Of a DNA stretch of 64,000 nt, positions 33,683 to 45,399 are shown piece after piece. The translations under genes and the position numbers were made by a program. The notes beneath the pieces were generated by a model, which did not search any database, was not told where the DNA came from, and was given only the letters and a program-made list of their open reading frames with translations. Source of the DNA: Biscogniauxia marginata (taxonomy: Eukaryota; Ascomycota; Sordariomycetes; Xylariales; Xylariaceae); assembly GCA_022695795.1 (NCBI GenBank), contig MU404129.1:124001-188000 (forward strand), in the 5' to 3' direction. The stretch's first letter is position 1, and each line of letters begins with the position of its first letter.

Positions 33683-35493
33683 ATGTCTAGACGACTGTTC
33701 TATGGTCTTTCTGGCCTAATATCAATATTAGCATTATTTCTTGCTCGGCTTGTAACTCTAAGCCCAAGTCCCGAGTCACCTCTTACTATCATTGGTCGCG
33801 CAAACGTTGTCTTGTTTCTCGTCAACAGCGAAGCTGGGTTATCGAACGTGTTCGCAGCGACGGCGAAATCTCTGCTGGAACAGCATCCCGCGGTGACGGT
33901 ACACTTTGCATCGTTCGCACCCCTAGCACCTCAGCTAGAGCGCATTACCTCGTATATTCGCACCAAGAACCCGTCTAATCCTGCTCCGGATATTATATTC
34001 CATCAGCTCCCCGATCTGACGTTGACACGTGCCATCAAGCTGTCGGGCAGAACAATGGCCAACATGGCCCATAAACCAGGTCTACGTGGTATCGACCAGA
34101 TATGCAGAGATATCCAGTTCTATGTCTCTCCTTGGTCTGGGGAAGATCACTACGTTCTATACCAACGACTAATCGACATTATTGACCAAGTAGATCCTGC
34201 AATCGTCGTGTTGGATACCGTCTTCCGCCCTGGCATTGATGCGACACGTGAGAGAAACAGGCTACATGCTTTTATTTCGCCTAATACTTTGGTTGATAAC
34301 TTTGTTATGGAGCAACCGAGGGGAAGCATGTTCTGGAAATATCCCCTGTAAGTCATGCATGCCTTCCTATTCACTTGTTGAATTCTCATGAAATGATATG
34401 CTCGTTCGACTAGCCGCCAATGTCAAGAAGTACTCATGTTAATCTTGCATCATCACAAGGGCGGCGTCAGGCATTCCATATCCCGTTCCTTGGCGAAGAA
34501 TACCAGAGAATATCTACTTGACTTTGCGTTTCATCTATTCTGTTCTCTCGATGTCGGACATAAAGAAGAAGCAGGCCTTTCTCAAGTCCAAAGGCCTCTC
34601 AGATCCTATCAATTTTTACAATCTTCACCGTCCTAAGGTGCCCTAGTTTACGCAAACTCTGCCCGGGGCATCACGACCCCTTTATAAGATTCCACAGAAC
34701 GTCAGCTGTCTAGGACCGATGTCCCTTTCTCTTGGGGAAGCGTCGGAGCAGGACCCTGATATGGTAAATTGGTTGGCCCACCAGCCAACCATCCTTATCA
34801 ACTTCGGGAGTGGATTCACATAGACGGAACCGAAAGCAGCAGCCATGGCTTCAGCGTTGGCCCATGTGCTCGAGCAGAATGACCTGCAGGTCCTTTGGAA
34901 ATTCCGGAAAGATACAAAAAGATTCATTCGATAACGTGAACCGCGGCCTCGACTACGACGATGCGTTCCTCGAGCCACTGCAACCCTTCATTGGTAGCGG
35001 CCGCGTGAAGATGTACCCATGGCTATCGGTTGACCCTACGGCCCTACTAAAGACGGGACATATCGTCGTCTCGGTTCATCACGGCGGCTCGGGCTGTTAC
35101 CATGAGGCTATTGAGTAGGTTTCCATCCGCATCACCTATCTTATATACAGTCACTTTAAAGTAAGAAACGAAAAAGAAAGGCTGGCCATGTACCCCCCCA
35201 ACAGCGCCGGTGTACCTCAATTAGTCCTACCCCAATGGTTTGACCTATATTACTTCGCACAGCTGACTGAAGATATCGGCGTCGGTGTCTGGGGTTGTCC
35301 AGAAACAAGCCCAGATTGGACGGTAGAGTGTCTGCAAGATGCCCTGCTCAGAGTCGTGAAAGACAAGTCTGGCCAAGAAATGAAAGAAAAGGCGAGACAG
35401 TTAGAGCACGTGGCCCGAAGTAGTCCAGGCCAACAATTCGTGGCCCGTGAGATTGCCAGGCTGGCTGCCGCCGGGAAGGGCAAGGGGATGTGA
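33683..35493 (+). pseudogene. UDP-glycosyltransferase pseudogene
   Basis: Family-1 (UDP-glucuronosyl/glucosyl) transferase. Exons 33683-34347, 34460-35114 and 35205-35493 join in phase and would specify about 535 residues. Exon 1 begins with a membrane-anchor-like segment and GRANVVLFLVNSEAGLSNVF. Exon 2 carries SGIPYPVPWRRIPENIYL, and the sugar-nucleotide site reads HHGGSGCYHEAI, continuing in exon 3 with GVPQLVLPQWFD. Exon 2 is broken three times: TAG at 34644-34646, TAG at 34821-34823, and a one-base shift at the A5 run 34916-34920, after which the frame KDSFDNVNRGLDY resumes. The first TAG sits where family sequence suggests Trp (VPWFTQ). Other exons and splice sites look intact, so inactivation is probably recent. 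Donors are GTAAGT and GTAGGT; acceptors CACAAG and CAACAG. Confidence 0.85.
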
Positions 35494-36646
35494 AAAGCTG
35501 CTGCTCGGAGCTTTTCCTTGTCCGATCCAACATCGGGGAAGTATTCCCTAAGCTACCTCACACAGCGAGCGCCGCATACTAGAAGATAGGTATTATCTTG
35601 GCTCTTGATCGTATTGGATTGATGGACAACCTAGGTAGTTAAGCATTGGTGTTATCCTACTCGCAAAGTCCTACGTTTGCGTATGGATGTTTATTGAATC
35701 TGTTACTAGCACCCTTTAAAGTGCCGCCAATATTAGACGGCACGAGTATGGCGGGCTAGCTCATTGTGCTTACATATGTAGTCCGTTTTCTTTGCATAAC
35801 TGCTCAAAGTATGCATAAATACAGCTGCTCTAGGCACGTGCCTGAGGACAGACTGAGCTGAACCTAAGCAAAAGCGGCAAATGTGCTAACCCCGATTTAC
35901 CGGGACGCAGGGTTAATGTACATATGGAATTCATAACCCCGACAGCGAGAATCTTTTACCTAGTTGACGTCATGCAGGCCTCGGGGCAAACAAATATCAA
36001 CAACAGCACAGCACACAGCACAGCCAGCGAGACCACGCAAGCATTCCAAAAGGCTCAAAGATGCGCACGTAGCAAGACAAAAACAAAAACAACCCTTGTC
36101 TTGACCTCAGTCACCTAACTGACTTACATAAAAAAAATCCCGTACTTTTTTTTATCTGACCTAAGGTGGGCAGACAGCGGACCAGCACCGCCCCGGCGAT
36201 TTATTCATCTGGGTTAAGAGAGACATGACGAATACATATCGTACCCAATTTTCGCCATTGGGTTGCCCGTCTGACCCGCACCAACGCCGATGATGTGCGT
36301 CGACCACGATTCCCCTAGTCGGTAGGAGAAAATATATCTGAAGAATAAAAAGAAAAAGAAAAAGAAGAAGAAGAAGAAAAATAAAAAATTGGATCGGAAA
36401 CTACTTACTTAGGTGCTCGGGTCTTGGCTGTGAAGTCATATAATCCTGGAACTGCCGGTGGTTTACACTAGTTTAATTGTCAAGCATTTCGTCCCAATTT
36501 CCGAAGCCTGTTTTTCTACTTTTACACCTCTTGTTGGTTTATTTTTATTTGTGACCAACCGTGAGCATCACTACACTCGTTTCTCGGTTGTTTCCTTTTT
36601 TTCCTTTTTCCCGTCCAAACTATAGACTCGGGAGACGGTAGCGACT
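35494..36646. other. Intergenic region upstream of SFK1
   Basis: 1.15 kb with AAGAAG-type purine runs near 36340-36390 and T-rich tracts near 36530-36610. A short frame at 35924-36118 has Thr/Lys-rich low complexity only. No gene supported. Confidence 0.55.
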
Positions 36647-37715
36647 ATGCGGCTTCTCTCTTATTGGGTATGTATTTCTCTTGTTGTTTAAGTATAAGTA
36701 ACTCCCAACCTGGACAACAACAAGAACAACATCAAAACAGCAAACCGCAGCTATAGCTACCTAGCTAACATGCTAATGTTCGCGACCAGGTCCTCCCCAT
36801 CATATCCGGGCTCGTGTGGCTCGCCACGCTCCTGGGACTCCTCCTCTACTGGATCGTGAACACGAACCAGGTCAAGTACCCTTCCATGCAGGGCGACCAG
36901 ACGATCGCGTACATCTCGGACGTCGGCGCCGCCGAGCTGAAGCCGCTGTTTGTCGCCGGCTGCATCATCACCACCGTGTTCCTCGACCTGTCCTTCATCG
37001 CCGACCGCCTGTTGCGTCACAGGGGCCGCCTCGTCCCCAACACCTCGCTCGGCGAGAAGGTCCTCAGCGGCCTGTGCATCTTCTTCGCCTTCGTCGGTAC
37101 TATCGGCCTGTGCCTGCTCTCCGGCTTCGACACGGCCCACTACCCGACCCTGCACAATATCTTCCTGCTGCTCTTCATTGCCGGCTACCTGCTATCCGCC
37201 ATCTTCATATGCTGGGAGTACCAACGTCTCGGCAAAAGTGCGTACATTCCTACCTGCCTCTAAACCCGGGCGTTCCGTCGCCAGTAACTAACCTTTTTCT
37301 CTGTGCGACTGTAGAATATACCGAACACAGCGTCCTACGCACCTCGTTCTGGGTGAAACTCACCTTCGTCATCGTAGAACTGCTACTAGCCATCGTCTTC
37401 ATCGTGACCAACTTCCGGCGCCTGTACAACATCGCCGCCATCTTCGAGTGGATCATCGCCTTCATCTTCTCCTTCTACATCTTCTCCTTCATCATCGACC
37501 TGTATCCCGCCGTGGCCACGCGCGCCGGCAGCCAGCAGCAGAACTACCGGCCCGCGACCGCCCTCGAGATGGAGGAGGCCAGGCTAGACCAGCCGGGCGT
37601 CCCGGGCCAGCACCTCGCCTCCCAGGACAGCGACCGCACCCTGACCAACGCCGCCGGCCACCCCGTCGCCGCGAACAAGAAGAGCAAGACGAGGACGCCG
37701 TATGCCGACTTCTAG
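36647..37715 (+). CDS. SFK1: Frag1/DRAM/Sfk1-family membrane protein
   Basis: Exons 36647-36667 (MRLLSYW), 36790-37237 and 37315-37715 give 289 aa, with phases matching. Introns start GTATGT and GTGCGT; intron 2 has AGTAACTAACC and ends CTGTAG. Seen: about six hydrophobic spans (for example VLPIISGLVWLATLLGLLLY, LFVAGCIITTVFLDL, LCIFFAFVGTIGLCLL, IFLLLFIAGYLLSAIF, LTFVIVELLLAIVFIV, WIIAFIFSFYIFSFII) and a hydrophilic cytosolic tail of about 75 residues with a basic end. This is the Frag1/DRAM/Sfk1 layout. In yeast, Sfk1 acts at the plasma membrane with the Stt4 PI4-kinase complex and affects lipid asymmetry. The short first exon is supported by the splice phase and the conserved SYW start. 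Confidence 0.88.
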
Positions 37716-38793
37716 ATAGCCACCCTCTGTTCAGGGTGGCGACGATATCGGAATTAATTACCTTCCTGGAAAGGGAAAACCCCCAGGGAAAAAAAAAGAA
37801 ATACTTTCTTGGATAACAAACGTAATGAATACATGGGATAATCGGAAATTGGGAGGGCCTTTAGAAACATGGTTTCCCCGTTATGACAATACACTGGCTT
37901 TGACGTTTTTACTTGCAATGGCATGATTCACACACGCATTGAGGGGCATGGGTCATTTCCCCAGATCAGACCTGGCCGATTACATTTCTACGGGCGGCGT
38001 TTTTTGAGGTGTACTGATACTAATCCCCCCCCCCTTTCCTTCTGCTCTGTCTGTCCTATGTTGCTTGTATGCGAATGAGAGGGGGGCCGAGGGGGGGGAA
38101 GTGATTTAAGTCACGACATTGAGAAAGAATTATATGTTGGCAAAAGGTTATAGCAATAGACCTGTATCTATTACGGCTGTTTTACCTGGGCATAGCAAAT
38201 ATCAGGCTGACATATACGAGCTCATGTTTTTGCGAAAGGAGGAAAAGGGGGGGTTTGTTGAAAATTTGATAGAACTCTGGAGGTGGCTACTTTTACGATG
38301 TTAGGAGCCGCGAATAATACCATTTATACACGAATTCATAAGAACAATCCTGTATTCGCCGGAATTTTTTGTTTTTATTCATTTTTGTGACCCATAGAAG
38401 CGATATGAAAAAGGAAAAAGAAAAAAAAAGGAAAGAAATGACCTCATACATCATGAACCGTTTATCTTAATCAATAAACCATGAAAGCGGAGAGACTGCA
38501 CAACCGAAACAACTCGTGCCGGCCAAAACCGAATAAGGGGGGTATTCCATCTATAAACATCTCGAAAACCTGCAACTGTCCCGTTTGGATCATATTGAAG
38601 CCAGGTAAATGGAAAAAAGGAATTAAAAAAAAAGAAAAAAAAGGGAACATCATCCATAGCATTCATAGAAACCCGAAAAACCAGTTATCAACCCCTTTTC
38701 CAAAGAAAGCAACACCCTTTCCTGTGACTCCTACAACACTTCGAGCACCAGCTCACACACACACACAAATAAAAGCCAAATCTTCTCCCCCCT
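37716..38793. other. Convergent 3' region, SFK1 / EIS1
   Basis: 1.08 kb of 3' DNA with a C run at about 38026-38034, G runs and A-rich tracts at 37787-37800 and 38405-38440. No frame with support. Confidence 0.55.
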
Positions 38794-40862
38794 TCAGATA
38801 ATCTCATGGAACCTCGAGTCCCGAGCGGGACTCGTGCTCTTAGCCGACGGAGAAAAGTCCCTGATCGGCCTCGGGGGCGTCAGAGACGCACCGATCCGGT
38901 CCCTCGCCTCGTCGCGGAAGTACTCGTCCCCGCTCTCGCTGCTCAGGGGCGAGACGGGTCCCGGGCTGCTCGGCGGCCGGCCTTCCGAGATGGCCCGGCG
39001 CGCGTTCTGGTTCCTGCCGGCCATCGCGATGGACTTCAGGCTGCGGTTATCGAGGCTCGTCGAACGACTGTTCCCTTCCTCCATACCCGTCAGGGATGCG
39101 CCGCCGATGAAGCTCCTCCTCGCCGCTGGGCTTTCCTTGGACGCCTGGTCGTCTGGAGATTTCGGCCCTCTTGAGAATCGAGACTTAAACCACGTCTTTA
39201 CCCTGCCGGGCGGTGACCGGTCGCCAGACGATTTTTGCCAGCTCTCTTGCTGATCCCTGTCGGCTTCTTTCAGAGAAACGACGTGAGCTTCCGGGAAGGG
39301 CACGCTGACTGGTTGTCCACTGCTATTCATAGCGACCATCCTAGGTAGTTCTTCGTGATCTTCTTGATTTTCTTGGTGGAGAATTGAAGTCGACTTATGT
39401 TTTTCAGCCCTGACCAGTCGTTTCTGTTCTGCTTTAGCTGCTTTGTCTTCTTCCTTCCTTGTTCTGGCCTCTTGCTTCTCCTCGGCCCTTCTCTCTCTCT
39501 GCTCCTGTTTATCTTGTTCTGTTGATATAGTTAGCGTATAAATGATATACCTAGGCATGGGAACATCTGACCTCTCAGCTTTTTGGTGATATCTTGAATC
39601 TCCTTCTGGCGAAATTTATCGATTTCTTGTTCTTCCTTCTTCTTTTCCATCTCTAGTCGTAATTCGGTTTGCCTCGCATACTCTCTTTCTGCCCTTTCAT
39701 TGATTTCATCTAGAATCGGCTGAACCCTTCGCGCAGCAATAGCATTGATATCGTCCTGGCTTATATATTTTCCAGCACCAATATCAACCATCCCGTCCTG
39801 GCGGCCTCCACTCTCGCTCCTTCGAAACTGGGCGGCAGCATGGGCTTTTAGTTCCCACTGGGTCAGCGTAGAGGCAGGTATCATGCCCGTTTCGGCAGTT
39901 ATCCTCTCATCCATTCCTTTTAGCTGCTCATGAACGTTTCTCTGGGCTGCTGCCAAAAGCGCTTCTTGGTCTTTCTGCTGTTTTATCTCGTCGACTTCAG
40001 AGAGTTTGCTGGAAAACAGAGACATCTGTTGTTTTATCTGTTGTGATCGCTTGCGATCTTCAATAACGGCGCCATCGCTGGATGATCTTTTCCGCAGTTT
40101 GCCCCTTACCGAGAAACGGCGTATGGGCAGGATGTTAGTTCCATAATACTCAAGATAATCTCGATTCTTAGAATTCTCTTGTTGCATCTTGGCGAGACGG
40201 GCCTGGGCTTGTTTGTAAGCGGCATCTTGCAGAGTAGTAATCTGTAGAGGCTGCCCATCATCACTTATACTGCTTGATACGTCTAGCTGATCTCGAGGCG
40301 ACGTAACACCGGCGTGTGACTTCTTGGCATCGATCATCCGCTGCTGTTGGTTGTACATCTTCTTAGCCATCGCCACGGCAGAAGCATGAAGCACGTCAGC
40401 ACGTTTTTGTTCGTCGACTTCGCTCTTGACAGGCGGGCGGGATGTAAACATTTCCCGGGGCATGGTAGTGTATGGGCTAGAACCACTATCCTCGCTCGGC
40501 CCGGAGGATCGCGCCGGTCCATGCGCTCGAGTCGCGGCAGTCAAGGCATTGGCAGCTGCGTTTGCTTCGTCTGGGTACGATTCCCTCGGAGCCGGGGTTG
40601 ACATGGCCCTTTTGCGACTTGCTACAGCGCCCTTGGCAGCAAGTAGTGACTTCTGGCGCTCTATAGTGTTTGCGTGAGAGCTACGTGGTGTTGTACGATC
40701 TGCCTTGAAAGCGAGGTTGGCTGCAGAAAAGCCATAGTCAGTCGGCGAAGGCTTCCAGGCACCGGTGCTTTTCGCCGTCTGTGATGCGAGTAGGGCTGCC
40801 CTTGCTCCGTAGCTACTAGCAGTAGTCTCCCGGGAGGGTGCTGATCTGTAGTCATTCGCCAT
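38794..40862 (-). CDS. EIS1: Eisosome protein 1
   Basis: Exons 40862-39572 and 39518-38794 (donor GTCAGA, branch GCTAAC, acceptor CAACAG) give 671 aa. Eisosomes are static plasma-membrane furrows; Eis1 is a peripheral scaffold component. Seen: N-terminal GARAALLASQTAKSTGAWKP and the NLAFKADRTTP repeat-like region, a central helical domain with DAAYKQAQARLAKMQQEN and YYGTNILP, a long charged coiled coil ending TKKLREQDKQEQRERRAEEK, and a Ser/Pro-rich tail with SLTPPRPIRDFSPSA before the end, as in other filamentous-fungal Eis1. The ATG at 40862 gives the conserved MANDYRSAP start; however, the frame stays open upstream (SKPLSEKDSQLAQLQHTVRS), and a small exon at 41182-41132 (MRRIDYDQ, donor GTAAGC) could splice in, so the true N-terminus may be longer. 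Confidence 0.85.
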
Positions 40863-41813
40863 GATGGCTGTAGTTGAAGTCGGAGTCGAAGCCGAACCCT
40901 CCGCACTGACAACAGTGGACTGGAGATTTCGTGCTGATCTAACCGTATGTTGCAGTTGCGCTAGCTGCGAATCCTTTTCGCTTAGAGGCTTGCTGACGGA
41001 AAATCCAGAAAAGATTGGGGTCTAAACCACAGGATATTTCCTGAACGAACTGGCAAGAGGTCAGAAGATGATATTTCGAGGTAAGAGACGGGAAAGGCTG
41101 TAGTTTGTGATTTGTGGTTTAGAAGCTTACCTGGCGACTTAGAAGTGGGTGTCGTCACTTGGTCGTAGTCGATGCGCCTCATTGGTCGCCACGCTGATGG
41201 ACTGGCGGACTATACAAAGATCGGCATGGACAAAGCTTGGGGGGTATCGGTACCTGAATCGAACCTCTGCAATAGTGCTAACAAGCCAAAGAATAAATGG
41301 TGTTATCCGAGGGCGGACTAAGTAAGATAAGAATACAAAAGGGTTCTTACTAGGTACCTGGTAGATATATTTGATAGTACCTAGATAAACCTCAGAGCAC
41401 TGATGATGTGCAGGAATATAAAGGTACCTAGATCAGCAGGTACATATCATCCGTAGGTGGTATCAGTGTGACCTAGAGAAATACACGAGTCTGGAGAATA
41501 AGAGGACCTGCTATGTCTGTGTCCAGCACGCTGCCGCTTTCCCGTGTCGTCTGTCAGCTACTTAATTACGTCATTGTCCTACCGTGTGATAGGTACCTGT
41601 ACGCGGCATCTCAAGGCCGCAAAGAGGTCTGCCGTCCCCGCCTGCCAAGCTCCCCGAAACTGAATTCTTTGATTATTTAGTGCCTGGAGCTATTAGGTTT
41701 TAGACTTTAGCACTAAATTGCGCTTTGATCATTTAAACTAGGTAGTGTAACCTAGCTGTGAAGTTAAGTAGATCGGTTATCCCTAAGAGGTCCACTAGCT
41801 GGAGCTAGGTAGC
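40863..41813. other. Region upstream of EIS1
   Basis: Contains a possible EIS1 5' exon (41182-41132) and many GGTACCTAG/TAGGTACCT words at 41350-41460. A GAATCGAACC match at about 41250 resembles a tRNA T-arm, but its stem does not pair. Confidence 0.5.
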
Positions 41814-42065
41814 TTGTCAGCTTGTGCCATGTCGATCAAGGTCTCCAAGAAAGTCTCTGGGCTGTGGGGGGAAACGGTTCCTGCAAGCTGCAGATCCTGG
41901 CTCACGGTGACAACCTGCCGGGCCACTCTCTGGTCCAGAACCCGAATCCCTGTATGTACTATAACGTCATTCATTGTTCATTATTTATGTTATTGTTGAT
42001 CAGCAGACTTGACATATGGGATGTGCCAGACTCATAAGAGACCCAAGCCAAGCCCGGTGCTATAG
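41814..42065 (+). pseudogene. Candidate frameshifted small-gene relic
   Basis: Two overlapping frames read as one protein if the G6 run at 41866-41871 is treated as an indel site: SACAMSIKVSKKVSGLWG continues as GNGSCKLQILAHGDNLPG plus HSLVQNPNP. A GTATGT donor follows at 41952 and an acceptor GATCAGCAG ends at 42006; the next exon reads YLTYGMCQTHKRPKPSPVL then TAG. An acceptor-like AGGTAG precedes the first exon. I do not recognise the family. It could be a relic of a small, possibly secreted Cys-containing protein, or a chance arrangement. One base of sequencing error in the G run would make it intact. Confidence 0.28.
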
Positions 42066-42485
42066 ATATGGAAACTGTAGAAGGCGGACATAATATTCAT
42101 TTTAGATAGATCGGTATCCTAACGTCTGAGGATTAAAGAGACCGATATAAACCAATTCTATTCCAAATACATTATGTGCTTTCTTTTCTTTTCACATAAA
42201 AGTGGGAGATATTAGTAACTTGTAAGCCGGGGCCGTGTTTGTTTCGGGCCCTTATACTTGCCCAAATCAACTGAAGGGGGCGCTCCACAGCTCAAAACAT
42301 TTTCCCTTCCCATCTCAAGCCCGACTATGAGAAAAACCGTCTTAGTGAAGAAGAAGATAGAAACACGACTATACACATAAGAATGAGGTTGAATACATGT
42401 ATTACCCATTAACTATTTATTAATTAATTCAATCTACTTACAGGGGCCTCCATCCGAACCTGGGGCTACGTAAGGCGTTAGTCAA
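42066..42485. other. Region upstream of tyrosine phosphatase gene
   Basis: 420 bases, AT-rich, with TATTTATTAATTAATTC at about 42413. Probably the phosphatase promoter. Confidence 0.5.
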
Positions 42486-43848
42486 ATGGCCGTCGTATTC
42501 GACAACATCCTCAATTTCCGCGACGTCGGGAAGACGGTTAACGACTATATTGGGCGAAAGTAATAAAGACTTCTCCCCTACATACCTATCTTAAGTTTTT
42601 TTTTTTTCAGATATGAAAACCCCAAAAAAATTTTTTAAAGAAAGAAACGTTTTAAGAAAAGGGGAGAGGGCGACACAGCGGTTTTGCTAATACCTAAGGC
42701 GGGGAGAGATAGGGTGCTCCGAGAAGGCGTGCTATACCGATCTGCCCGGCCCGGTGAGTATATATATAAATATATATATATACCCCAAAAGTCTTGCTTT
42801 CCCCGTTAATAAGTAAGCACGAATACTAACACAAAAGAAAATTTCAGACGATGCGACGCCCGAGGACCGCCGCAGACTAGCGTCCGAGCTAGGCGTCAGG
42901 ACGGTGATCGACCTGCGCACCAAGACGGAGCACCTTAAGCAGGCCGAGAAGCAGAAGCGCCAGCAGGCGGCGGCGGCAGCGGCAGGGCTCACGGAGCCGG
43001 CGGAGCGGGAGAACGTAAGAATCCCGGGTCTTCAGTACCGCGAGATCAAGGTCACCGGGCCGCGGTTCGAGAGGTTTCTGCTCAGCCAGCTGTCGTGGTG
43101 GAACTTTTTGTACGTCTCCTAGGCATTACCCCCTCGCACTCAACTTGGAAGACAAAAAAACACATACGCGTATAGGGGAGAGGGATTTCCGAGTTCTAAC
43201 ACATATTTATTTCCACCACACCAACAGTAAGGTCATCATCCTCTACATCTTCGGCTACCGCACGCAGGCCATCGGCGTGATAAGCCGGGAAGTCATGCTC
43301 CCGCGAGGGCTCGTGGGCCTCGGGACCGTGACGCTGGATACATCCGGGCCCGAGATAGCGGAGGTGAGTTCTTCCTCCACCTATGCCAACCAACCAACCA
43401 ACCAACCAACCAAACTAACCAAACTAACCAACAACCCCCCCTCCCCAACCAGGCCCTCAACACCCTCCTCCAACCCTCCTCCCTCCCCCTCCTCATCCAC
43501 TGCACCCAAGGCAAAGACCGGACGGGCCTCATAATCGCGCTCACGCTCATGGCCATTGGAGACCCATCCACCCCTTCCCCCACCGTCCCCCTAGACGCCA
43601 TCGAGCACGACTACCTCCTGACCCGCGAGGGCCTAGCCGGGTCCGAGTCCGAGTCCGAGAAGGACGAGCGGCTGACCGAGATCCGGGAGATCGGGCTCAC
43701 GTCCGAGTGGGGGGACTGCCCCTCCGACTTCGTCCGCCGCGTGCGCGCGCACCTCGACGGCGCGTACGGCGGCGTCGGGGCTTATCTGGACGGGATCGGG
43801 TTCGGGGCCGAGGAGCGGTCGAGGCTGGTTGAGGTGCTGGGTGCGTAG
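42486..43848 (+). CDS. Tyrosine/serine protein phosphatase, Y_phosphatase3 family
   Basis: Five exons: 42486-42559, 42707-42753, 42848-43109, 43228-43363 and 43453-43848; 304 aa with matching phases. Exon 1 encodes AVVFDNILNFRDVGKTVNDY, exon 2 RVLREGVLYRSARP, exon 3 DDATPEDRRRLASELGVRTV then IDLRTKTEH, and exon 5 the catalytic loop IHCTQGKDRTG (Cys-x5-Arg). NFRDVG, YRSARP, IDLRT and the P-loop are the family signature (PF13350-type, related to Siw14/Oca-like and MptpB-like phosphatases). Substrate is unknown; both phosphoprotein and phosphoinositide activity are known in relatives. The exon 2 acceptor is the least certain junction (GGGGAG chosen for phase). Intron 4 contains seven CCAA units. 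The Gln/Ala run after EHLKQAEK is low complexity. Confidence 0.88.
43386..43413. repeat. CCAA tetranucleotide microsatellite in a phosphatase intron
   Basis: Seven CCAA units followed by degenerate CCAAACTAA copies, in intron 4, overlapping the likely CTAAC branch-point region before the acceptor at 43452. Confidence 0.85.
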
Positions 43849-44068
43849 TGCATGTGTGAGCCAGCCGTTCTAGTTGGCTAGTGGATAAACAAAAGGGGGG
43901 AGGGGGGGGGAGAGGGGATGGAGGCTAATAGTAGCAGAATAGGGCCAGGGGTAAAGTTCCCGTGCTTTCTAATTATAGAGATTTGTCTTCTTCATAGTAC
44001 CTCAAACATGATAACAATTAGGTCTTGCAAGTTCAAACAAATAAATGGCGTGGCAAGGAATCTAAGTC

Positions 44069-45399
44069 TCATTTCTTTCTAAAGCGACCCTGTATCCAGC
44101 AGCGATACATCTTGAGTCGCCTGGCTCTATTGACCAGCATTCTTCTATCAACGCCGAGGTCTTCTATGTCGAAAAGCGCCGATTCTGGCTCTGATTCTCT
44201 AGTCTCACCGACCTCACCTTCGCCTAGCTCTTCTTCTCTTGATTTGTCTATCGCTCCAGATGATGATGCTCCAGACCATATTCGGGCCAGCTCGTCCTTC
44301 TCGAAGAAGTATACTCGAGTGCCATCCCCTCTGATGTAGAAGTTCTCTTCCAGATAGCGGCCTTTCTTGAACCGAACCTGCGCTAGATCACCTCTGCCAT
44401 AGTCGCGGAAGCAGACCTCACCGCCTGGCTTGAGTACTCGATGGACGTTTTGCACGGCCTGGTTCCACTGTAACGGCGATAGGGCCGAGAATATGAAGAC
44501 CATCACGACAACATCTACGCTGTTGTCTTCTAGGCTTGGGGGCAGTTCTTCACCAGCAGCATCCCATACGTCGGCCTGCATGAATTCGGGATCGTACGCC
44601 TCATGACTACGCATAACTTCGACGGCCTTCTTAGAGAAGTCACAAGCATGGATCTTCAGCTTGGGATTCTTGTTATTGGCTAATATGGGAAATGCAGTGT
44701 TGCCTGCGCCTGCGCCGACTTCCAGTATTAGTTTAGGGCCGGCGTCCTCTTTGGTGACTTCGCCTAGTACGGGGAACTCCTGCTGCAGCCATTTGCGGTT
44801 CTTGAAGAAGTTGGCAGTGTTGTTCTTGTAGAAAAGATTCCACCACTTTGCAGGATCTGAATTAAATCTGTCTACACCCGGGCGCGTTAGTGATGCGTCT
44901 AATATATCGAAAGAGTATGTAGCATTTCGAGGTATGATTGATGGGTCAGATGGGAGCGAAAGACTATTGATGGCAAGGATTCATCATGGGTAATCAGATG
45001 AACTATGCATTAATGGGTATCATCATAACATCCGGGAGGTTCAGGGGGGCCTAAGAAGGAAAGGGGCTAACAAGACATACGTTTGTCAAAGTCGGAGACT
45101 GGCGACTGGCGCTGCATAGCAAACTGCTGCTCTGCATACTCCTTGTAAGTATCGTCAGTCTCCACATGATCCCAGGCATTGAACTCGAAGACGTCGTCGT
45201 CTTCTTGCAGGAAGCGCGACCCAAACTGGAACGGGTCGGTCCTCTTCATGTTGTACTGCGGATCATGACTTCGGTGAGGAGCTACCGTGGCTTCCTCCCC
45301 AGTCTCTCCTTGCACGGCCAAAGTAGACGTCTGCTTCATCAGGTTGTCCACTTCTGGCAGTGCCGCGTCGCCAGCAGTCGCGGTAGCGGCAGAGGCCAT
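44069..45399 (-). CDS. TRM140: tRNA (cytosine-32 N3) methyltransferase, Trm140/METTL2 family
   Basis: Exons 45399-45081 and 44871-44069 (donor GTATGT, acceptor GTGTAG) give 373 aa. It makes m3C32 in the anticodon loop of tRNA-Thr/Ser. Exon 1 ends in DPFQFGSRFLQEDDDVFEFN then AWDHV, the family's N-terminal motif. Exon 2 begins FNSDPAKWWNLFYKNN and NFFKNRKWLQQEFP, then SAM motif I ILEVGAGAGNTAFPIL, HACDFSKKAVEV, VFIFSALSP, LKPGGEVCFRDYGRGD and the conserved C-terminal NRARRLKMYRCWIQGRFRK. The joining residue is His (DKHRF). Unlike baker's yeast Abp140 there is no long actin-binding N-terminus, as in most fungi. An acidic, Ser/Glu-rich insert (EEELGEGEVGETRESEPES) lies before the C-terminal block. 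Confidence 0.93.

Noticed and set aside
36816..37715. 299-codon frame overlapping SFK1
   Set aside because: Its first part is an out-of-frame, Arg/Pro-rich shadow; only its last part is the true SFK1 exon 3.
41235..41260. GAATCGAACC, T-arm-like match on the minus strand
   Set aside because: The five-base T stem does not pair and no D-arm is found upstream.
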